Positions 45,300 through 55,927 of a stretch of 64,000 bases of DNA are shown here, piece after piece; positions within the stretch are counted from its first letter, which is position 1, and each line of letters begins with the position of its first letter. Both the position numbers and the translations under genes were made by a program. A model generated the notes under the pieces. The model worked only from the letters and a program-made list of their open reading frames with translations, was not told the origin of the DNA and searched no databases. Location: assembly GCA_009363875.1 (NCBI GenBank), contig CM018683.1, positions 66,636,187-66,700,186 on the forward strand, given 5' to 3'. This DNA is from Mikania micrantha (Eukaryota > Streptophyta > Magnoliopsida > Asterales > Asteraceae).

Positions 45300-46204
45300 A
45301 TGGGTAATGGTTAATTAACTTGTCGAAAAATAAACGGAAAATAAACTAAGTAAAGTTCACGAATTTGGTGTACTCGAAATGGATATCGACAACCCTAAGT
45401 TCTCGAAATTCAGTACTCGAAAATGACCTAATTTTGAGTACCCAGTTCGGGAACCTTGCCAATATATAGGAGTGCCTTAGGAAGCGTGCACACCTTTGGC
45501 TGGAAGTATCGTTTCCCTCAAGTACTCGAATTGGAGTTCGAGAACCTCAAGATCGGCTGTAAATCGCCCAAGAAGAAGAAGAAACGCACGGAAAGCTACC
45601 AGAAGGATCATCTAACTACAAGTAAGTGTTCTAAATGAAAAAGTTAGCATTTTTATACAAAAGTGCACTCATGCATAAAGCTCGCACCTTTATGCATAAA
45701 GTTCGAGACTTTGCGGTTCCATTGTGTTGGTAATTCCATAAGGAACCTAGAACTAGCTCCCCAAAGCTTTAGATAGATTTTTGAGATGTTTTATGATGAT
45801 CACATGAGTACCCAAAGGTGTACACTAGATGAGTACCTGAATTTTCTTCGAGTATGTGATTTCGAGTATGTTTCAAGTACCATAGTTTCGTGAACTAAGG
45901 TTTCGAGAACCTATTTTCGAGAACTGAGAATTCGTGTACAATGTCTCGAGTGCTCAGGTAATTCGTGAACCCATGGATTTCGTGTCAAGAGTACTTCGTG
46001 AACTTCAAGGGTTTCGAATAATGACAATTTCGAGAACTTGTAGTTAGGAGGGGGAACTAGTAGCTATGGGGACTTAGAATAAATTCTAAGTCTAAGAATG
46101 GAATGTAATGATACGATGTAATGGTGTAGGTTCTTGAGTCTTAGCTAAGGAGTTTGGCTAAGAGGATAAGGAGCTACTATCACGTGAGTCCCAGATGCCC
46201 TGTT
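45300..46204 (+). repeat. 3' untranslated region and left part of the 3' LTR of D, rich in TTCG words
   Basis: No polypurine tract was found, so the LTR start is undefined; part may be deleted with the chromodomain end. The stretch 45360-46030 is filled with CTCGAA, TTCGAG and TTCGTG words. A 60-codon frame at 45456-45638 is not convincing. Confidence 0.6.
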
Positions 46205-47539
46205 TCAACACTTTACGTGTACATATGTTTCGGGCTGACATACATGTTGTTAATATGTATATGATGTAATATGATGCTATGTGCCTATGCTATGATGATG
46301 AATGATTGATGTATGATGAAATATGCATGAAAATAGGCTAAGTATGATGAATGCATGTTAAATGAGTTATGATGATGAATAGTATGATGATATGATATGA
46401 TGATGATTGTATGATAACATGCATTATGATGATAACTATGATGATAGTTATAGAATGTTACGATAAGTTCCTAGGTTGCTAGGATGGAAATACGATGTTG
46501 TGATTATGATGCTAGTATGAGATGTATATGATGTTCCGATGTGATGTTATGATGACATGTATATGATCCCAGGATGTTATGATGATATGATGAAATGATA
46601 CTGGAATGACATGTTATGATGATTCCTATGCTATTAGGATAAAGATTTGATGAAACGATGCTAGCATGATATGTTTATGATGCCATGATAACTATGATGA
46701 ACAAATTTATGATGGTTGCAGAAAATGTTATGGTGATTATGATGAATGATGATACGATGCTAGTATATCATGTATGATGAATGTATGAGGTTCCCATACT
46801 TGTTATAGGATATGTACGAATGATACTCCAGTATTTTTATCGGGTAAGTGTGAAAGTCAACCTGACTATAATAGGGTATGTGAGTCAACCTGACTATAAC
46901 AGGGTATGACAGTCAACCTGACTAGAACAGGGTATGAGAGTCAACCTGACTATAACATGATAGGAAAGTCAACCTGGCTATAAGTACGATAGTCAACTTG
47001 ACTATAACAGGGTACGATAGTCAAACTGACTATAACAGGGTACGATAGTCAACCTGACTATAACAGGGTACGATAGTCAACCTGATTATAACAGGGTTAC
47101 AGGGTATGGAGCCTTGTGTCGGCATAAGTCCACTGTTCATGATGATGACATTGGATGTATGATGATGATGCTTAAGATGTTATGTGATAAGGTTATAAAT
47201 TATGTGAAAGAAATGATAACTTATGTTAAGTATGTTTTAACTTACCAAAACGTATACGATGTTTTATGAAAACCAAAACTTACCAGCGTAAGCTGACATT
47301 TTACATGTTTGTCAGGTTAAAGCTAAGGCAAGAGGATGCATAGAGCCCGGGGCATCAAAATTGAGAATCCGATGGTGTTGGCAATCATTTATGTTTTTAA
47401 TACAGACACTTAGTTATATTTCTGATTATCAAACTATGTTTTAATTTACGCTACATGTTTATGAAAGTTTTTGGTTTAAAAGATATGTGTTTATGATGAA
47501 AACCAACCTCTGTGAGGTACCCGGGATCAGGGCCTCACA
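46205..47539 (+). repeat. 3' LTR of element D, part shared with the 5' remnant
   Basis: Homologous to 27408-28667. It ends GGGCCTCACA at 47539. It contains an ATGATG-rich block and an expanded minisatellite. Confidence 0.87.
46849..47105 (+). repeat. 28-bp minisatellite, 3' LTR of D, expanded
   Basis: About nine imperfect units of the GAGTCAACCTGACTATAACA type against about six in the other LTR. The last four (GGGTACGATAGTCAA...) are nearly identical, suggesting recent local duplication. Confidence 0.85.
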
Positions 47540-47925
47540 CAAAAATACTGTACAAAAAGCACAAGAATCCAGTACAAAAAAACAAAAGTCAGTACAAAAA
47601 AATAAAAAACAAGTACAGAAAAACAAAATTGAAGTACAAAAAATGAAAATATAATGCAAAAAAATACAATACAATACAAAAAATAAAAAATACGCTACAA
47701 AAAACACAAAATTTAGTACAAGAAATATGAAGAACAAAAAAAATAATCTAGTAAAATAAAATAAAAATATATTACAAAAAATATGAGGTTATACCTAAAT
47801 TGTTGTGCCTAATGTCAAATTGTTATTAGTTCCTACTTTTCTTAAACACAAATCTTTTCTTATTTGATCTTTCCTTTATATTTATTTAATCTTTTCTTAT
47901 TTGATCTTTCCTTTATATACATATA
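47540..47925 (-). mobile_element. MITE, family X, truncated, minus orientation
   Basis: The reverse complement matches the family X copies at 52792, 54539 and 62468: GGAAAGATCAAATAAGAA start, then tandem TTTTTTGTACTGGATTTTTA-like units. The far terminus (TGGATCCAACCCC) is missing where element D abuts. The unit GATCTTTCCTTTATAT is locally duplicated near 47865-47920. Confidence 0.72.
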
Positions 47926-48315
47926 GGGTAAGGATCTGTTGTTAACCCACCTTAATTGAGGAAACCCGATTAACTCCGACAAGATCAAGCCAAATCTTTG
48001 GGTTTTCGTTTTCATGATCTTTATAATACATGTACAAGACTTTGTTATTTTATGTGTTTTGGCAAATTCAATACCTTTTGGGATTTAAAACGAGTGTAAG
48101 TTTGCGTTACACTGTGAATATTTATTTCTTGTAGCGACTACTTACACTAATATAAGAGCCCAAATGGTGATGAATTTGCATAAACACATAAAATAACATA
48201 TTATCGTACATGTATAACAAAGATCATGAAAACGAAAAACCAAAGATTTGACGTAATATTGTAGGAGTTAATCGGGTTTCCTCAATTAAGGTGGGTTAAC
48301 AACCGATCATTACCC
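47926..48315. mobile_element. MITE, family Y, copy 1
   Basis: A 390-bp palindromic element. The left arm GGGTAAGGATCTGTTGTTAA pairs with TTAACAACCGATCATTACCC at the right end; arms extend about 90 bases with mismatches. Flanked by TATA tracts. Confidence 0.85.
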
Positions 48316-48324
48316 TATATATAT

Positions 48325-48567
48325 AATACAAAACAAATACAATACAGTACAAAAAAATAAAAAATACGTTACAAAAAACACAAAATTTAGTACAAGAAAT
48401 ATGAAGAACAAAAAAAATAATCTAGTAAAATAAAATAAAAATATATTACAAAAAATATGAGGTTATACCTAAATTGTCATGCATAATGTCAAATTGTTAT
48501 TAGTTCTTACTTTTCTTAAACACAAATCTTTTCTTATTTGATCTTTCCTTTATATATATACACACAC

Positions 48568-48570
<3 letters not shown>
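48325..48570 (-). mobile_element. MITE family X fragment, second copy
   Basis: It repeats 47685-47925 almost exactly (ACACAAAATTTAGTACAAG through GATCTTTCCTTTATAT). The block on either side of MITE Y copy 1 is thus duplicated. Confidence 0.75.

Positions 48571-48614
<44 letters not shown>
48571..48614. repeat. (TA)n tract
   Basis: TATA run with a CACACACAGA interruption just before it. It borders MITE Z. Confidence 0.85.
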
Positions 48615-48617
<3 letters not shown>

Positions 48618-48916
48618 CATAGAATTTTACATAACCCACTAAATGTGCGCTAACCCAAATAACTTTGGGAAGATGAACCCGAATCTTGGATTTTTTGTTT
48701 TAAACATCATTATAACACATTTTTACAGTGTTGTAGCACACACTACAATGATGTAGGATCTCAAACGAAAAAGAATTAGCCCAAACTCATAAAAGAACAT
48801 GGTGTTCAAAATGTGTTATAATGATGTTTAAAACAAAAAATCCAAGATTCGGGTTCATCTTCCCAAAGTTATTTGGGTTAGCGCACATTTAGTGGGTTAT
48901 ATTTTTAACCTTCCCC
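48615..48916. mobile_element. MITE, family Z
   Basis: A 300-bp near-perfect palindrome. ACCCACTAAATGTGCGCTAA pairs with TTAGCGCACATTTAGTGGGT, and the arms continue through CCCGAATCTTGGATTTTTTG. Flanked by TA tracts. Confidence 0.87.
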
Positions 48917-48929
48917 TATATATATATAT

Positions 48930-49117
48930 GGGGATGTTCAAATGAGAACTATTTAAACTTGAGAAGTAAAAGAACCAATTTTAACCACAAATTTAGAAGG
49001 GTATAAAAGTAACTTCCACCATTTTAAAAGGAAATTACTTTTATACCCCTTAAAATATATGGTTAAAATTTAGTTCTTATGGTTCTTTGATATTTGATGG
49101 TTCTTAATAGAGTAATT

Positions 49118-49120
<3 letters not shown>
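48930..49120. mobile_element. MITE, family W, copy 2
   Basis: GGGGATGTTCAAATGAGAAC to TCTTAATAGAGTAATTCCC, with inner palindromic arms as in copy 1 at 26968. Flanked by TA tracts. Confidence 0.78.

Positions 49121-49170
<50 letters not shown>
49121..49170. repeat. (TA)n tract
   Basis: Fifty bases of uninterrupted TA dinucleotide between two MITEs. Confidence 0.9.
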
Positions 49171-49175
<5 letters not shown>

Positions 49176-49559
49176 AGGATCGGTTGTTAACCCACCTTAA
49201 TTGAGGAAACCCGATTAACTCCGACAAGATCAAGCCAAATCTTTGGTTTTTCGTTTTCATGATATATATAATACATGTACAAGACTTTATTATTTTATGT
49301 GTTTTGGCAAATTCATTACCTTTTGGGACTTAAAGCGAGTGTAAGTTTACGTTACACTCTAAATATTTATATCTTGTAACGACTTCTTAAACTAATATAA
49401 GAGCCCAAACGGTGATGAATTTGCATAAACACATAAAATAACATATAATCGCACATGTATAACAAAGATCATGAAAACGAAAAACTAAAGATTTGACGTA
49501 ATATTGTCGTAGTTAATCGGGTGTCCTCAGTTAAGGTGAGTTCTTATTTGAGCTCAATC

Positions 49560-49560
<1 letters not shown>
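49171..49560. mobile_element. MITE, family Y, copy 2
   Basis: Same as 47926-48315 over most of its length, but the last 25 bases of the right arm are replaced by GTTCTTATTTGAGCTCAATC, so the right end is a different terminus. Confidence 0.8.
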
Positions 49561-49580
<20 letters not shown>

Positions 49581-49591
<11 letters not shown>

Positions 49592-49774
49592 GTAGGTTTA
49601 AATACAAAATGAGATTTTTGTAAAAAGTGTAAAAAGCAAAGTGCTATTATAAATAACAATGTCCTATTATTAACAAGGAATTGTTAAATATTATAATAGC
49701 ACTGTGTTAATATTATAATAACACTTTGCTTTTTATACTTTTTACAAAACTATCAATTTGTACAATAACCTTAC
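49581..49774. mobile_element. MITE, family V
   Basis: Inverted arms GTAAAAAGTGTAAAAAGCAA and TTGCTTTTTATACTTTTTAC enclose AT-rich text with two copies of TATTATAATA. Flanked by TA and GA tracts. Confidence 0.75.
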
Positions 49775-50103
49775 TATATATATATATATATATGGAAGGT
49801 GGTGGTGGTGGTGGTGACTGGTTAAGGGAAGAAAAGTGGGTGAGTAGGGTATTTGAGTAAATTACATATTTAGTCCTTTGTTTTATTATCTTGTTATATT
49901 AGTAATTTAGGTAAATGACACAATTAGTCCTTAAGTGTAAAAAGTCTAAAATACCCTTCCATTTAACAGAAAGAATTAACGGTGTTAGTGGGTTGGAGCT
50001 GATTGAGACCGAATGCATACATTATGGAGCAAAACGAGCATTTTGAAACTTTTGGAGCAAAAGCAGTATTTTGACCAAACCATAGGGAGCAAAAACGAAG
50101 TTT
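49775..50103. other. Unclassified repeat-like text between MITE and foldback element
   Basis: A (GGT)n tract near 49798, then text with AATTAGTCCTTAAGTG and ATACCCTTCCATTTAACAG, words that look like a dispersed plant repeat, and a repeated GGAGCAAAA word (50023-50090). No frame. Confidence 0.4.
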
Positions 50104-51767
50104 ACTCTATTTAATATGTTGTGACAAGTGTCACCATCTAATATATTTAATAAATCTAATTTTATATAAAAAGTTTACCCCCTCTTTTTTTAATCATAGC
50201 TAACTTTTTATATTATATTATTTTTTTTAATAAAATTTCACTATTATGCTCACCTCAATTGTGACTTTAATTCCGTTAAAGTCTTAACTAGTTTTTAATT
50301 TCTTTTCGATGCCCCGTATTTACATCATTGTAACTATAGGTGTTGTCGGTTTTGGTTCGTCTCTGTTTTTGGCAAAAACCAAAACCGAAATTGACATAGT
50401 CGGTTTTTAGTTTTTTAGTCAGTTTCGGTTTGTCTTTTGGTTTTCTCGTTTTTTTTCTGTTTTTTTATTCTCTCTGACACCCAATATTGACAATACAAAA
50501 ATGTTTACAAATGGATAATTCATAAATTAATTGATTCAACACCAACTATATATATTAATTTTTAAACAAGATTAAAAATCGGTTTTGTTCGGTTTTTTTA
50601 TCAAAAACCGAAATCAAACCATAAAATTCGGTTTCGGTTTTTATCGGTTCGGTTTTTTAGGTTCGATTAATTATGTTCCGGTTTGGTTTTTTCGGTTTTT
50701 TGATCACCACTAATTGTATCGAGCGTAAAGATAACAAATTAATTTGCACCATTATATTCGTCTTATTTTTCTCTTTAATTTCGTAATAGTCTCGGCTAGA
50801 TTTTTTATTTTTTTAGATGACCCGCATTTACATCATTGCAACTAGCATAAAGATACAAAATTAGTTTGATTTTTTTCTAACAATGGTAAATTACATTGAT
50901 GTAATTTTTATACATTTATAAATTTTTTGTAGTATGCTGTTTTTTTTTAAAAAATGCACCATAATATTCGTCTCATTTTACTCTTTAATTCCATTATATT
51001 TTCGACTAGTTTTTTTAGATAACTTGCATTTACATCATTGTAACTAGCATAAAGATAAATTATAATTTCAATTTTTTTCTAACAATAGTAAATTACATTG
51101 ATGTAATTTAGATTGATTTAATTTACATTGATGTAAGACATTATTTACAGTAACGTAACTTGTTATTTACATTTATCTAATTGTTCTTAATTTCATTATA
51201 AATAAGACTAGTTTTTTAATTATTTTCCATATATTTAGCTTTACATCGATGTAACGATCGTAAACATAACACATTAGTTTTTTTTTTCTAACAACGACAA
51301 ATTCAACTAACGTAAATATAAAATGATGTAATTTACAGTGATTTAATTTTTCTTTTTTGTTCTTATATAATGTCGACTGAATTTTACAGATTTTGTCTTA
51401 GATGTCCTTTATTTAAATCAATGTAAAGAGCATAAATATAACATATTATTTTGAAAATTTTTTTCTAACAACGGTAAATTACACTGATTTAGTTTGACAT
51501 TGTTAAAAAAATTCAAATTAATTTGTTATCTTTATATTTGTTACAATGATGTGAATACGGGTCATCTAAAAAAAAAGTAGCCGAGACTATAACGAAATTA
51601 AAGCGCAAAAAGAGAAGAGTATAATGGTGAAAAAAAATTTTAAAAATAAAATAGTAGAAAAAAGTTATAAATGCTTGAAAAAGGATGGGGTAAATTATAT
51701 ATAAAAAAATTTGTTTTATTAAAATATATTAGATGTTGGCAAGTGTCATCATCATATTAATTGTAGA
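50104..51767. mobile_element. Foldback-type element, copy 1
   Basis: Outer inverted arms pair ACAAGTGTCACCATCTAATA (50123) with TATTAGATGTTGGCAAGTGT (51727) and continue inward through TTTACCCC/GGGGTAAA. The interior is built from four to five degenerate direct units of about 170-215 bases, each with the words TTAATTTC, GACTAGTTTTTT, TTTACATCATTGTAACTAG and CATAAAGATA. An inverted unit (GGGTCATCTAAAAAAAA) lies near the right arm. Long arms made of internal repeats resemble foldback or long-TIR Mutator-like elements. No transposase frame. Confidence 0.65.
50335..50712. mobile_element. hAT-type MITE inside foldback copy 1
   Basis: TATAGGTGTTGTCGG to GATCACCACTA, with 8-bp flanks ATTGTAAC and ATTGTATC (7 of 8 identical). 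The interior is rich in CGGTTTCGGTTTTT and its complement. The same insertion sits at the same place in the other two units. Confidence 0.6.
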
Positions 51768-52134
51768 TTAACCATTAAATGATATTTAACGTGTTGCAGC
51801 TATTTTCATTCTGTGGTGTGTACGTGTGTATATATGTATTAGACATGATTGAAATGTGATGGGGTTTTTTATTTTAATACAAATTTAACTAAATATAGGT
51901 AGTTGGTTAAAGATTGTACGTAGAATGAATCAATGTTTTGGTATATGAAATTCAATCAGTGAAAGGCCTTCTGGGGGCGGGGGTGGGGAATTGGATTGAT
52001 TTAAATATGAGCACATGTGTTTTGAATGTTGTTTAATATGTTAGCAACTTAGCATCATATGCAATTAAGTGGTGACCCCTGCTTCCTCTCCTTGATTTCG
52101 TTTGAATATTTGTTAACAGAAGATTGATATTAAG
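51768..52134 (+). promoter_or_regulatory. Conserved upstream region of exon copy 1
   Basis: This stretch is nearly the same before all three exons, including GTGTATATATGTATTAGACA, a G-rich GGGGGCGGGGGTGGGGAA, and GCTTCCTCTCCTTGATTTCG just before the start codon. TATATGTATT at about 51832 is a possible TATA box. No further site can be assigned. Confidence 0.45.
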
Positions 52135-52495
52135 ATGGCAGGTTCAAGCTCAAGCATGCCTATTTCAGGGGAAGCAAACCCATACCCATATCCATCACAT
52201 GTTTTTGTCCCAAACTTTGTTTCAGTGAAGCTGAGTGGTCCAGATACATATGATGTATGGAAAATGCAGATGATGTGCCTGTTAGAAAGTCATGATATGC
52301 TTGGTTTCATCCCCTCGCATACTTTGGGGAAGGAAAAAGTTGATGATTTGCTGTGGAGAAGATCAGATGCACTTGTAAAAGGCTGGATTCTTGGTTCACT
52401 CTCCCAGAAAACACTCAAGTACGTTTTCAGGAGAATTCCAAACAAAGATTTCACTGCAAAAGATGTATGGGATGAACTGCAGACATACTATAGTT
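52135..52495 (+). CDS. First exon, Gag-like (UBN2-type) domain, copy 1
   Basis: Open from ATG at 52135 to a GT donor at 52496 (GTACGTG), 120 codons plus one base (phase 1). The text FVSVKLSGPDTYDVWKMQM, LLESHDMLGF, WRRSDALVKGWILGSLS and TAKDVWDELQ matches the copia-Gag-like domain that, in composite genomes, starts genes encoding ankyrin repeats and a PGG domain. The later exons are not seen here. It may be a gene fragment, a promoter-plus-first-exon duplicate, or the start of a gene with very long introns. The exon is preceded by a region conserved with two other copies. Confidence 0.6.
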
Positions 52496-52791
52496 GTACG
52501 TGCATTCATTCTCTTCTTTCTCAATTATTATGTTGAATGCGTATACTAATTTAATATTTTTTTTTAAACCGAATGATTGAATAAAACTTCCTACCAAACT
52601 CAACGTTTGAATACTTACGTTTTGGGACGCATGTTTGGAGAATAGAAAATAAAGGCCCATTTTACTTCCAAATTTTCACTTCCACCCGTTTTTCTTCTGG
52701 CTCCCGCTCCCAATCCCCAAAGGCCAAAGCGCAAGAATTATAAGAAATTGAGGCGAATTTTTTTTTAAAGCCCAATACTATATATATATAT
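52496..52791 (+). other. Presumed intron start after exon copy 1
   Basis: GTACGTG followed by T-rich text. It is shared with copy 2 to CAATACTATATATA, then replaced by a MITE. The text around 52665-52745 is less AT-rich (CTCCCGCTCCCAATCCCC, AAAGGCCAAAGCGCAAG) and is kept in copy 2; it could be an old coding piece. Confidence 0.45.
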
Positions 52792-53179
52792 GTGAGGAAA
52801 GATCAAATAAGAAGAGATTTTTGCCTAAGAAGAGTAATAACTAATAATAATTTCAAATTTGGCATAATAATTTACGTATAACTTCATTTTTTTTGTACTA
52901 GATTTTTATTTTTTATACTATATTATTATTTTTTTGTTATTCGTTTTACTTATACTAGATTTTTTTTGTTTTTTCTAATACATTTTTATTTTTTTGTACT
53001 GCATTCTTATTTTTGTACTGTATTCTTATTTTTTGTACTGGATTCTTATTTTTTGTACTGGATTTTTATTTTTTATGTACTGGATTATGTTTTTTGTACT
53101 GGATTGTGCCACGTGTCAAATTTATATTGCTTCTTACTCTTCTTAGGCAAAAATCCCTTCTTACTGGATCCAACCCCCA
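52792..53179 (+). mobile_element. MITE, family X, copy 1
   Basis: GTGAGGAAAGATCAAATAAG to CTTACTGGATCCAACCCCC, with imperfect 20-bp inverted ends and inner AAGAAGAGTAA/TTACTCTTCTT. The interior has about eight head-to-tail units of TTTTTTGTACTGGATTCTTA type. Flanked by TA tracts. Confidence 0.82.
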
Positions 53180-53189
53180 TATATATATA

Positions 53190-54523
53190 GGGTGAGGTTA
53201 TAGTAAAAAGGCTTAGATTAGTGAGAAGTGTGAGAAGGATTGTGGGCCATTAGATATGTAATTTAATGGTTGAGATCATAGTTGTATTAAAAAAGTTAGT
53301 GGAAGGGTATTTTAGTCATAAACATTTTTGTTGACTTTTTATCATGTTCCCCCGATTTTTTTAAACGGTCATAATTTTTATATACAATATTATTTTTTTA
53401 AAAAAATTACACCAAAAAAATGAGCATTTTTTATCTTTAAAACGAGTATAGTAATGTTATATAAAAAAAATTAAAAAAAAGTTTTCCTCTACCTATTATA
53501 TTTGTAATACGTCATTGTGTCTAATTGTCTATTATTGTGACTTTTTGTTTGTGAGTGTTTCTTTTTGTCGTCGTAGTGTCTAACTATTTTCTTTATAAAT
53601 TCATGAGCTTTAAAAATAATATTGATGAAACAACAAAATCACGTACTTTTTATATGTAAATCATAATGATAAAACAAAACAAATGCATTTAATACAACAA
53701 TGTGTATATTACACAATAACCTGAACGGAAAACACAATGACACATAGATTACACAATGACCTTAACATAAAACAAAATAATGACTATTACACAACGACCT
53801 GAAAGTAAGACACAATGATGTTATATTACACAATCATCTGAAGATAAAAAACAATGATGAATATATTACATAATGACCTGAACATAACACACAATGTGTA
53901 TATTACACAATAGCCTGAACATAAAACACAATAACACGTAGATTACACAATGACCTTAACGTAAAACAAAATAATGACTATTACACAATGACCTGAACGT
54001 AAGACACAATGATGCTATATTACACAATCATCTGAAGATAAAAAACAATGATGAATATATTACACAATGACCTGAACATAACACACAATGATGATTATAT
54101 TACACAATGTTGTGACGATAAAACACAATGATGAATATATTACACAATGACATAAACATATATACAATGACGGAAATGTATTTTTCAAAAAATAAAAACA
54201 ATTTATGTTTTTTAAAATTATAAGTTTTATAAACAAAATGGTAAAATAACACAATTATGTATTTTTAATACATAAAAGATAAAAAATAAATAAGAACAAT
54301 TTATTTAATGCATAAAAAACAATAACAAAATAAGACAATATGATATAAAAAATAAAACAAAATAATAAAAATTCTAAACACAATGATACGAAGCATTAAA
54401 CACAATATTAAACACAATGACCAAAATACCCTTTTAATAAAATTAATGTAATGCCACTTGTCAAACCCACAATCCTTATCACCCTTCTCACCAAACTCAT
54501 CATTTTTACTTGAACCTAATCCT
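53190..54523. mobile_element. MITE-like element, family T, with internal tandem array
   Basis: The left end GGGTGAGGTTATAGTAAAAA and right end TTTTTACTTGAACCTAATCC are inverted, with GAGAAGTGTGAGAAGGATTG against CAATCCTTATCACCCTTCTC inside, about 60 bp of arm. Flanked by TA tracts. Length 1.3 kb is large for a MITE, but no transposase frame is present. Confidence 0.75.
53695..54185. repeat. ATTACACAATGACC tandem array in element T
   Basis: About ten imperfect units with ATTACACAATGACCTGAACA and AAAACACAATGATGA. A higher-order duplication (about 240 bp) is visible: 53690-53880 and 53885-54075 carry the same order of variants. Confidence 0.8.
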
Positions 54524-54538
54524 ATATATATATATATA

Positions 54539-54938
54539 GGGGAAGGATCAAATAAGAAGAGTTTTTTGCGTAAGAAGAGTGAGAACTAATAAGAATTTGT
54601 CACGTGTCACATAATTTAGGTATAAAATCTTATTTTTTATACTAGATTTTTATTTTTTTTACTAGATTTGTTCTATATTTTTTTATACCGGATTTTTATG
54701 GTTTTTTGTATTAGATTTTTGTTTTTTGTATTAGATTTTTTTTTTGTACTGGATTTTTTTTGTACTACATTTTTGATTTTTTGTACTAGATTTTTGATTT
54801 TTTGTGCTGGATTTTGTTTCTTTTTGTATTGTATTTCGTTTTTTGTACTGTATTACTGTTTTATGATGACACGTGTCAAATTTCTATTGTTTCTTACTCT
54901 TCTTAGGCAAAAATCTCTTCTTACTGGATCCAACCCTT
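54539..54938 (+). mobile_element. MITE, family X, copy 2
   Basis: GGGGAAGGATCAAATAAGAA to CTTACTGGATCCAACCC, with the same TTTTTTGTACTGGATTTTT array and ACACGTGTCA near both arms. Flanked by TA tracts. Confidence 0.84.
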
Positions 54939-55207
54939 ATATATATATAGGGAAGGGTTCAAATAAAAACTCATTAATTTAGAGAAAACTAAAATAACTC
55001 GTACTAAACAATCAATTTTTTAAAAAAAAACTTTCATGCTTTTTTATATTTAGCTAAGAAATAGTATAAACAAAGAATTTTTTTTAATAAAAATATGTAG
55101 ATTATGAAGCTACGTATATGTAACCAAAAAAGTTACATATATGTAACTCATATATGTAGTTTACAAGTTATATATATTTAATCAATAAGTTACACATATG
55201 TAATAAC

Positions 55208-55927
55208 CAATGTTTTTGTGACCGGACCGGCTGGTTCGACCGGTTGGGCCGGGAACCGGAGACCTTACCGGTTAGTTTCGTTTACTTGAACCGCCCACTT
55301 TTGAACCGGCCGGTTTGGATCGGTAGACCGAACCATTGGTTGGACCGGGTGCTGATAAATTTTTGATATCGTGATGCTTCTGACTTGATAATCGACTAAC
55401 ATAACACACAAAGTGTTCATATGAACCCCAAATCGATTATTGAATAACCAAAACCAGAACGAAAATGATGCTTGAAGAATACAATACGAGCAGCTGAGAA
55501 AGAGAGGAGATAACAGCATAAACGAGTAATGACTGATGAGAACAATAACCTGTAATAGACAAATATTGACCTTGGGAATGCTATGGCCTTGGGAAGACGG
55601 AGAACACCAAAAGAAACGATGAGGAGAATAGGAATGGAGGCTTTCATTTTATAAACCCTAACCTAATATCTTAATTGGGCTTTTGGTAAAAGGCTTTCAA
55701 GACCTAATAAATTTAATACGTAATTCGGCCTTTTAAAAGTTAACATTAATATAAAATAAGTTTTTTTTTTACTTGTAAAAGTCTATTATAAGCAAAACAT
55801 GTTTTTATATATATTTTCTAAATTTAAATTAACCCGGTTCTTAAATCCGGTTTAACCGGTTGGACCGGTCCGACCAGTGACCGGTAAGACAACCGGTTCT
55901 TTGTCCGGTCCGGTTTTAAAAACATTG
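55208..55927. mobile_element. hAT-type insertion, 720 bp, perfect 8-bp target duplication
   Basis: Ends CAATGTTTTT and AAAAACATTG are inverted. Flanks GTAATAAC (55200-55207 and 55928-55935) are identical. 8 bp is the hAT signature. Subterminal ACCGGACCGG-type words lie in both arms. R3 shows the unoccupied site (ATAATAAC at about 58748). The interior is not repetitive; a 76-codon minus-strand frame (55647-55417) starts MKASIPILL but resembles nothing I know and could be captured host DNA. No transposase. Confidence 0.88.

Larger units (their letters stand above)
27408..47539 (+). mobile_element. Element D: decayed chromovirus hosting element C
   Basis: The host element has a left LTR remnant (27408-28667), primer site, gag, protease, RT, RNase H, then the 11.8-kb insertion of C, then integrase, a truncated tail and the right LTR (ending 47539). 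Joining across C gives a continuous coding frame with AATTT/AGTTT as the C target duplication. Domain order is Ty3/gypsy; the integrase tail (HPTFHVSHLRKCLADE) fits a Tekay-like chromovirus. Many stops, frameshifts and a changed integrase residue show it is old and dead. Confidence 0.9.

Noticed and set aside
47459..47737. 92-codon minus-strand frame rich in Phe and Cys
   Set aside because: Translation of the TTTTTTGTACTGG units of MITE X; similar frames appear at 52966, 54668 and 62715 for the same reason.
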